Shown: in pieces, positions 61,516-64,000 of the stretch
Layout of the letters: each line of letters begins with the position of its first letter
How positions within the stretch are numbered: position 1 is the first letter of the stretch
Assembly (NCBI GenBank): GCA_027533455.1
Contig: JAPZUC010000001.1
Location: 248,001 to 312,000, forward strand
Reading direction: 5' to 3'
Length of the DNA: 64,000 nt
DNA from: Porphyrobacter sp.
GTDB taxonomy: Bacteria > Pseudomonadota > Alphaproteobacteria > Sphingomonadales > Sphingomonadaceae
Notes under the pieces: generated by a model
Database searches by the model: none
Told to the model about the DNA's origin: nothing
The model's input: the letters and a program-made list of their open reading frames with translations, nothing else
Translations under genes and position numbers: made by a program

Positions 61516-63876
61516 ATGCCCAGCTTTGCCCAGAACCTCGAACGCACGCTGCACAACGCGCTCGGCAATGCGTCCGAGCGGCGGCACGAATATGCCACGC
61601 TCGAACACCTGCTGCTCGCGCTGATCGACGATGAGGATGCCGCCGCGGTGATGGCCGCCTGCGGGGTCGACCTGGCCGAACTTGGCGAGGTCGTGAAGCA
61701 GTATCTCGATCAGGAATACCAGTCGCTCAAGACTGAAGATGGCGCCGATCCGCAGCCCACGGCGGGCTTCCAGCGGGTGATCCAGCGCGCAATCCTGCAC
61801 GTCCAGTCCTCGGGCAAGGACACGGTGACCGGCGCCAACGTGCTGGTCGCGCTATTCTCCGAGCGCGATTCCTATGCGGTCTATTTCCTCCAGCAGCAGG
61901 ACATGAGCCGGCTGGATGCGGTGAGCTTTATCAGCCACGGCATCGGCAAGGGCGGCCGCCAGATCGAAGGGGGCAAGACCCCGCAGGGCGCCGAAAAGCA
62001 GGAAGAGGCGGCACAAGCCAAAGAAAGCAGCGGCAACAAGAAGGAAACCGCGCTCGACCAGTTCACCGTCAACCTCAACACCAAGGCGGAAAACGGCAAG
62101 ATCGATCCGCTGATCGGGCGCGGTCCGGAAGTTGACCGGACGATCCAGATCCTGTGCCGCCGGTCCAAGAACAACCCGCTCTATGTCGGCGATCCCGGCG
62201 TCGGGAAAACCGCGATTGCCGAGGGCCTCGCGCGCAAGATCGTCGAAGGCGATGTGCCCGAAGTGCTGGCCGAAGCGGTGATTTACTCGCTCGACATGGG
62301 CGCGCTGCTGGCCGGCACGCGTTATCGCGGCGACTTTGAAGAGCGGCTGAAGCAGGTCGTCACCGAACTTGAGGCGATGCCCCACGCGGTGCTGTTCATT
62401 GACGAGATCCACACCGTGATCGGTGCCGGCGCGACCAGTGGCGGGGCGATGGACGCTTCGAACCTGCTGAAGCCCGCCCTGTCGAGCGGCGCGATCCGCT
62501 GTATCGGGTCGACCACCTACAAGGAATTCCGCAATCACTTCGAAAAGGACCGCGCCCTGCTGCGCCGGTTCCAGAAGATCGACGTGAACGAGCCGACCAT
62601 CGAGGACACGATCAAGATCCTCAAGGGCCTGCGCACGGCCTTCGAGGATCACCACAAGGTCAAGTACACGCCCGACGCGATCAAGACCGCGGTTGAGCTG
62701 TCGGCACGCTACATCAATGACCGCAAGCTGCCCGACAAGGCGATCGACGTGATCGACGAAGTCGGCGCGATGCAGATGCTCGTCCCGCCGAGCCGCCGCA
62801 AGAAGACCATCACCGCACGCGAGATCGAACAGGTCATCGCGACGATGGCGCGCATTCCGGCGAAGTCGGTCAGCAAGGACGACAAGAAGGCGCTCGAAAA
62901 CCTCGAACGCGATCTGAAGCATGTCGTCTTCGGTCAGGACGAGGCGATCAAGCGCCTGTCGTCCGCCATGAAGCTGGCCCGCGCGGGCCTGCGCGATCCC
63001 GACAAGCCGATCGGCTCATTCCTGTTCAGCGGCCCCACCGGCGTAGGCAAGACCGAAGTCGCCCGCCAGCTCGCCACCATCATGGGAATCGAGCTCAAGC
63101 GGTTCGACATGTCCGAATATATGGAGCGCCACTCGGTCAGCCGCCTGATCGGCGCGCCTCCAGGCTATGTCGGTTATGATCAGGGCGGCCTGCTGACCGA
63201 TGCGATCGACCAGAACCCGCATTGCGTGCTGCTGCTCGACGAGATAGAAAAGGCCCACCCCGACCTGTTCAACATCCTGTTGCAGGTGATGGATAATGGC
63301 CGCCTGACCGACCACCACGGCAAGACGGTCGATTTCCGCAACGTGGTGTTGATCATGACGACCAATGCCGGCGCGTCGGACATGGCGCGTCAGGGCATCG
63401 GCTTTGGCGACGTGTCGAAGGAAGATGCGGGCGACGAGGCGGTGAAGAAGATGTTCACCCCCGAATTCCGCAACCGTCTCGATGCGATCGTGCCCTTCGC
63501 CTATCTCGGCAAGAGCACCGTGGCGCGCGTGGTCGACAAGTTCATCCTCCAGCTCGAACTGCAGCTGGCCGAACAGAACGTCCACATCCAGTTCGACAGC
63601 GATGCCCGTGCGTGGCTGGCCGACAAGGGCTACGACAAGCTTTACGGCGCCCGTCCGATGGCCCGCCTGATCCAGGAAAAGATCAAGCAGCCGCTCGCCG
63701 AAGAGCTGTTGTTCGGCAAGCTGGCAGAAGGCGGCGAGGTCCATGTCAGCATCAAGGACAACAAGCCGTCCTTCGAAATGACTCCGGCCCCGCCCAAGGT
63801 GAAGCCGGTCAAGAAGACGGCGGCCAAGAAAAAGTCGGCGGCGAAAAAGCCCGCGACCGAGACCGACGAGGGCTGA
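61516..63876 (+). CDS. clpA: ATP-dependent Clp protease ATPase subunit ClpA
   Basis: This 786-residue unfoldase has the Clp N domain (about 1-140), AAA1 with Walker A GDPGVGKT at 225-232, and AAA2 with GPTGVGKT at 506-513. No ClpB-type middle domain is present. The C-terminal 20 residues are Lys/Ala-rich (KKTAAKKKSAAKKP), an unusual tail. It feeds substrates to ClpP. The adaptor gene clpS, often upstream, is not here. AAGG precedes ATG 61516. Confidence 0.96.
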   Translation: MPSFAQNLERTLHNALGNASERRHEYATLEHLLLALIDDEDAAAVMAACGVDLAELGEVVKQYLDQEYQSLKTEDGADPQPTAGFQRVIQRAILHVQSSGKDTVTGANVLVALFSERDSYAVYFLQQQDMSRLDAVSFISHGIGKGGRQIEGGKTPQGAEKQEEAAQAKESSGNKKETALDQFTVNLNTKAENGKIDPLIGRGPEVDRTIQILCRRSKNNPLYVGDPGVGKTAIAEGLARKIVEGDVPEVLAEAVIYSLDMGALLAGTRYRGDFEERLKQVVTELEAMPHAVLFIDEIHTVIGAGATSGGAMDASNLLKPALSSGAIRCIGSTTYKEFRNHFEKDRALLRRFQKIDVNEPTIEDTIKILKGLRTAFEDHHKVKYTPDAIKTAVELSARYINDRKLPDKAIDVIDEVGAMQMLVPPSRRKKTITAREIEQVIATMARIPAKSVSKDDKKALENLERDLKHVVFGQDEAIKRLSSAMKLARAGLRDPDKPIGSFLFSGPTGVGKTEVARQLATIMGIELKRFDMSEYMERHSVSRLIGAPPGYVGYDQGGLLTDAIDQNPHCVLLLDEIEKAHPDLFNILLQVMDNGRLTDHHGKTVDFRNVVLIMTTNAGASDMARQGIGFGDVSKEDAGDEAVKKMFTPEFRNRLDAIVPFAYLGKSTVARVVDKFILQLELQLAEQNVHIQFDSDARAWLADKGYDKLYGARPMARLIQEKIKQPLAEELLFGKLAEGGEVHVSIKDNKPSFEMTPAPPKVKPVKKTAAKKKSAAKKPATETDEG

Positions 63877-64000
63877 TGAGCTTGCGCTTCGGACTGACGA
63901 TCATGGCGGCGGGCGTGCTTCTGGGCACGCCCGCCGTTCCCGTTTTTGCTGAAGACGCCGGGCCAACCACCGCCGAACTGACTGCGCGGATCGCCGGGGG
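63876..64000 (+). CDS. exported protein, partial at window edge
   Basis: The ATG at 63876 overlaps the clpA stop (TGATG). The visible 41 residues are a signal peptide (LTIMAAGVLLGTPAVPVFA, cleavage near AFA-ED) and the start of a mature region (AGPTTAELTARIAGG). The family cannot be told. Confidence 0.65.
   Translation, partial: MSLRFGLTIMAAGVLLGTPAVPVFAEDAGPTTAELTARIAG

Overview
The window is a gene-dense, high-GC chromosomal segment from an alphaproteobacterium. It most likely belongs to the Sphingomonadales, probably the Erythrobacteraceae. The evidence is the combination of the CtrA-pathway regulators SciP (38456-38755) and TrcR/DUF1013 (58702-59439), a DUF1192 protein, an M23 peptidase plus bactofilin pair, a bacterial Cdc48-type ATPase, and the order proA-nadD-rsfS-rlmH-envC-ctpA. 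No insertion sequence, prophage or CRISPR array was seen. Taxonomy is inferred from gene content only.

Layout. 1-1420: lipoprotein and CoA-transferase subunit A (minus). 1421-1947: an AT-rich gap with an orphan terminator. 1948-7181: Cdc48 AAA ATPase and DNA polymerase I, convergent on a parS site. 7416-11396: small lipoprotein, class A beta-lactamase-like protein and a secreted DUF305 protein. 11434-15641: a chimeric epimerase/receiver gene and a minus-strand operon (SDR, E1 alpha, E1 beta, lipoyl protein, SnoaL-like). 15740-16555: HNH-like protein and tRNA-Thr. 16644-24403: a long plus-strand run, gpmA-purE-purK-folA-ribF-ileS-lspA-DUF3035, mostly with overlapping stop and start codons. 24537-31722: CNNM/CorC-like protein, OmpA lipoprotein, inositol-phosphatase-like protein, sucC, etfBA and a 5'-truncated TonB-like gene. 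31731-39165: DUF445, RND efflux pair, GlsB-like protein, sciP. 39328-47522: mnmA, serine hydrolase, PhzF, pdxH, DnaJ-like, YihY, fabI, nucleotide-sugar epimerase. 47526-55000: coq7, dsbB, ctpA, envC, rlmH, rsfS, nadD, proA. 55212-64000: M23 peptidase/bactofilin, acyl-CoA ligase, trcR, GST pseudogene, quinone reductase, DUF1192, clpA.

Chromosome-scale signals. Three parS-type palindromes (4266, 40603, 56791) all lie between convergent genes, which suggests the window is in the origin-proximal domain. Two of them are followed, in the same outward orientation, by arrays of GGGTCT/GGGTCA-like repeats spaced about 11 bp, one helical turn. I know of no described element with this form, and it is the most interesting observation here. 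A second unusual family is a roughly 90-130 bp structured repeat present three times (16326, 24422, 52388), with conserved blocks and a hairpin whose paired bases differ between copies but remain paired.

Several loci look like deletion scars: an epimerase fused in frame to a headless receiver domain, a glutathione S-transferase missing its middle, a TonB-like gene without a start or signal peptide, and a terminator with no gene in front of it. Most other genes are intact housekeeping genes for glycolysis, purine, folate and flavin synthesis, tRNA charging and modification, envelope assembly, proteolysis and cell-cycle control.
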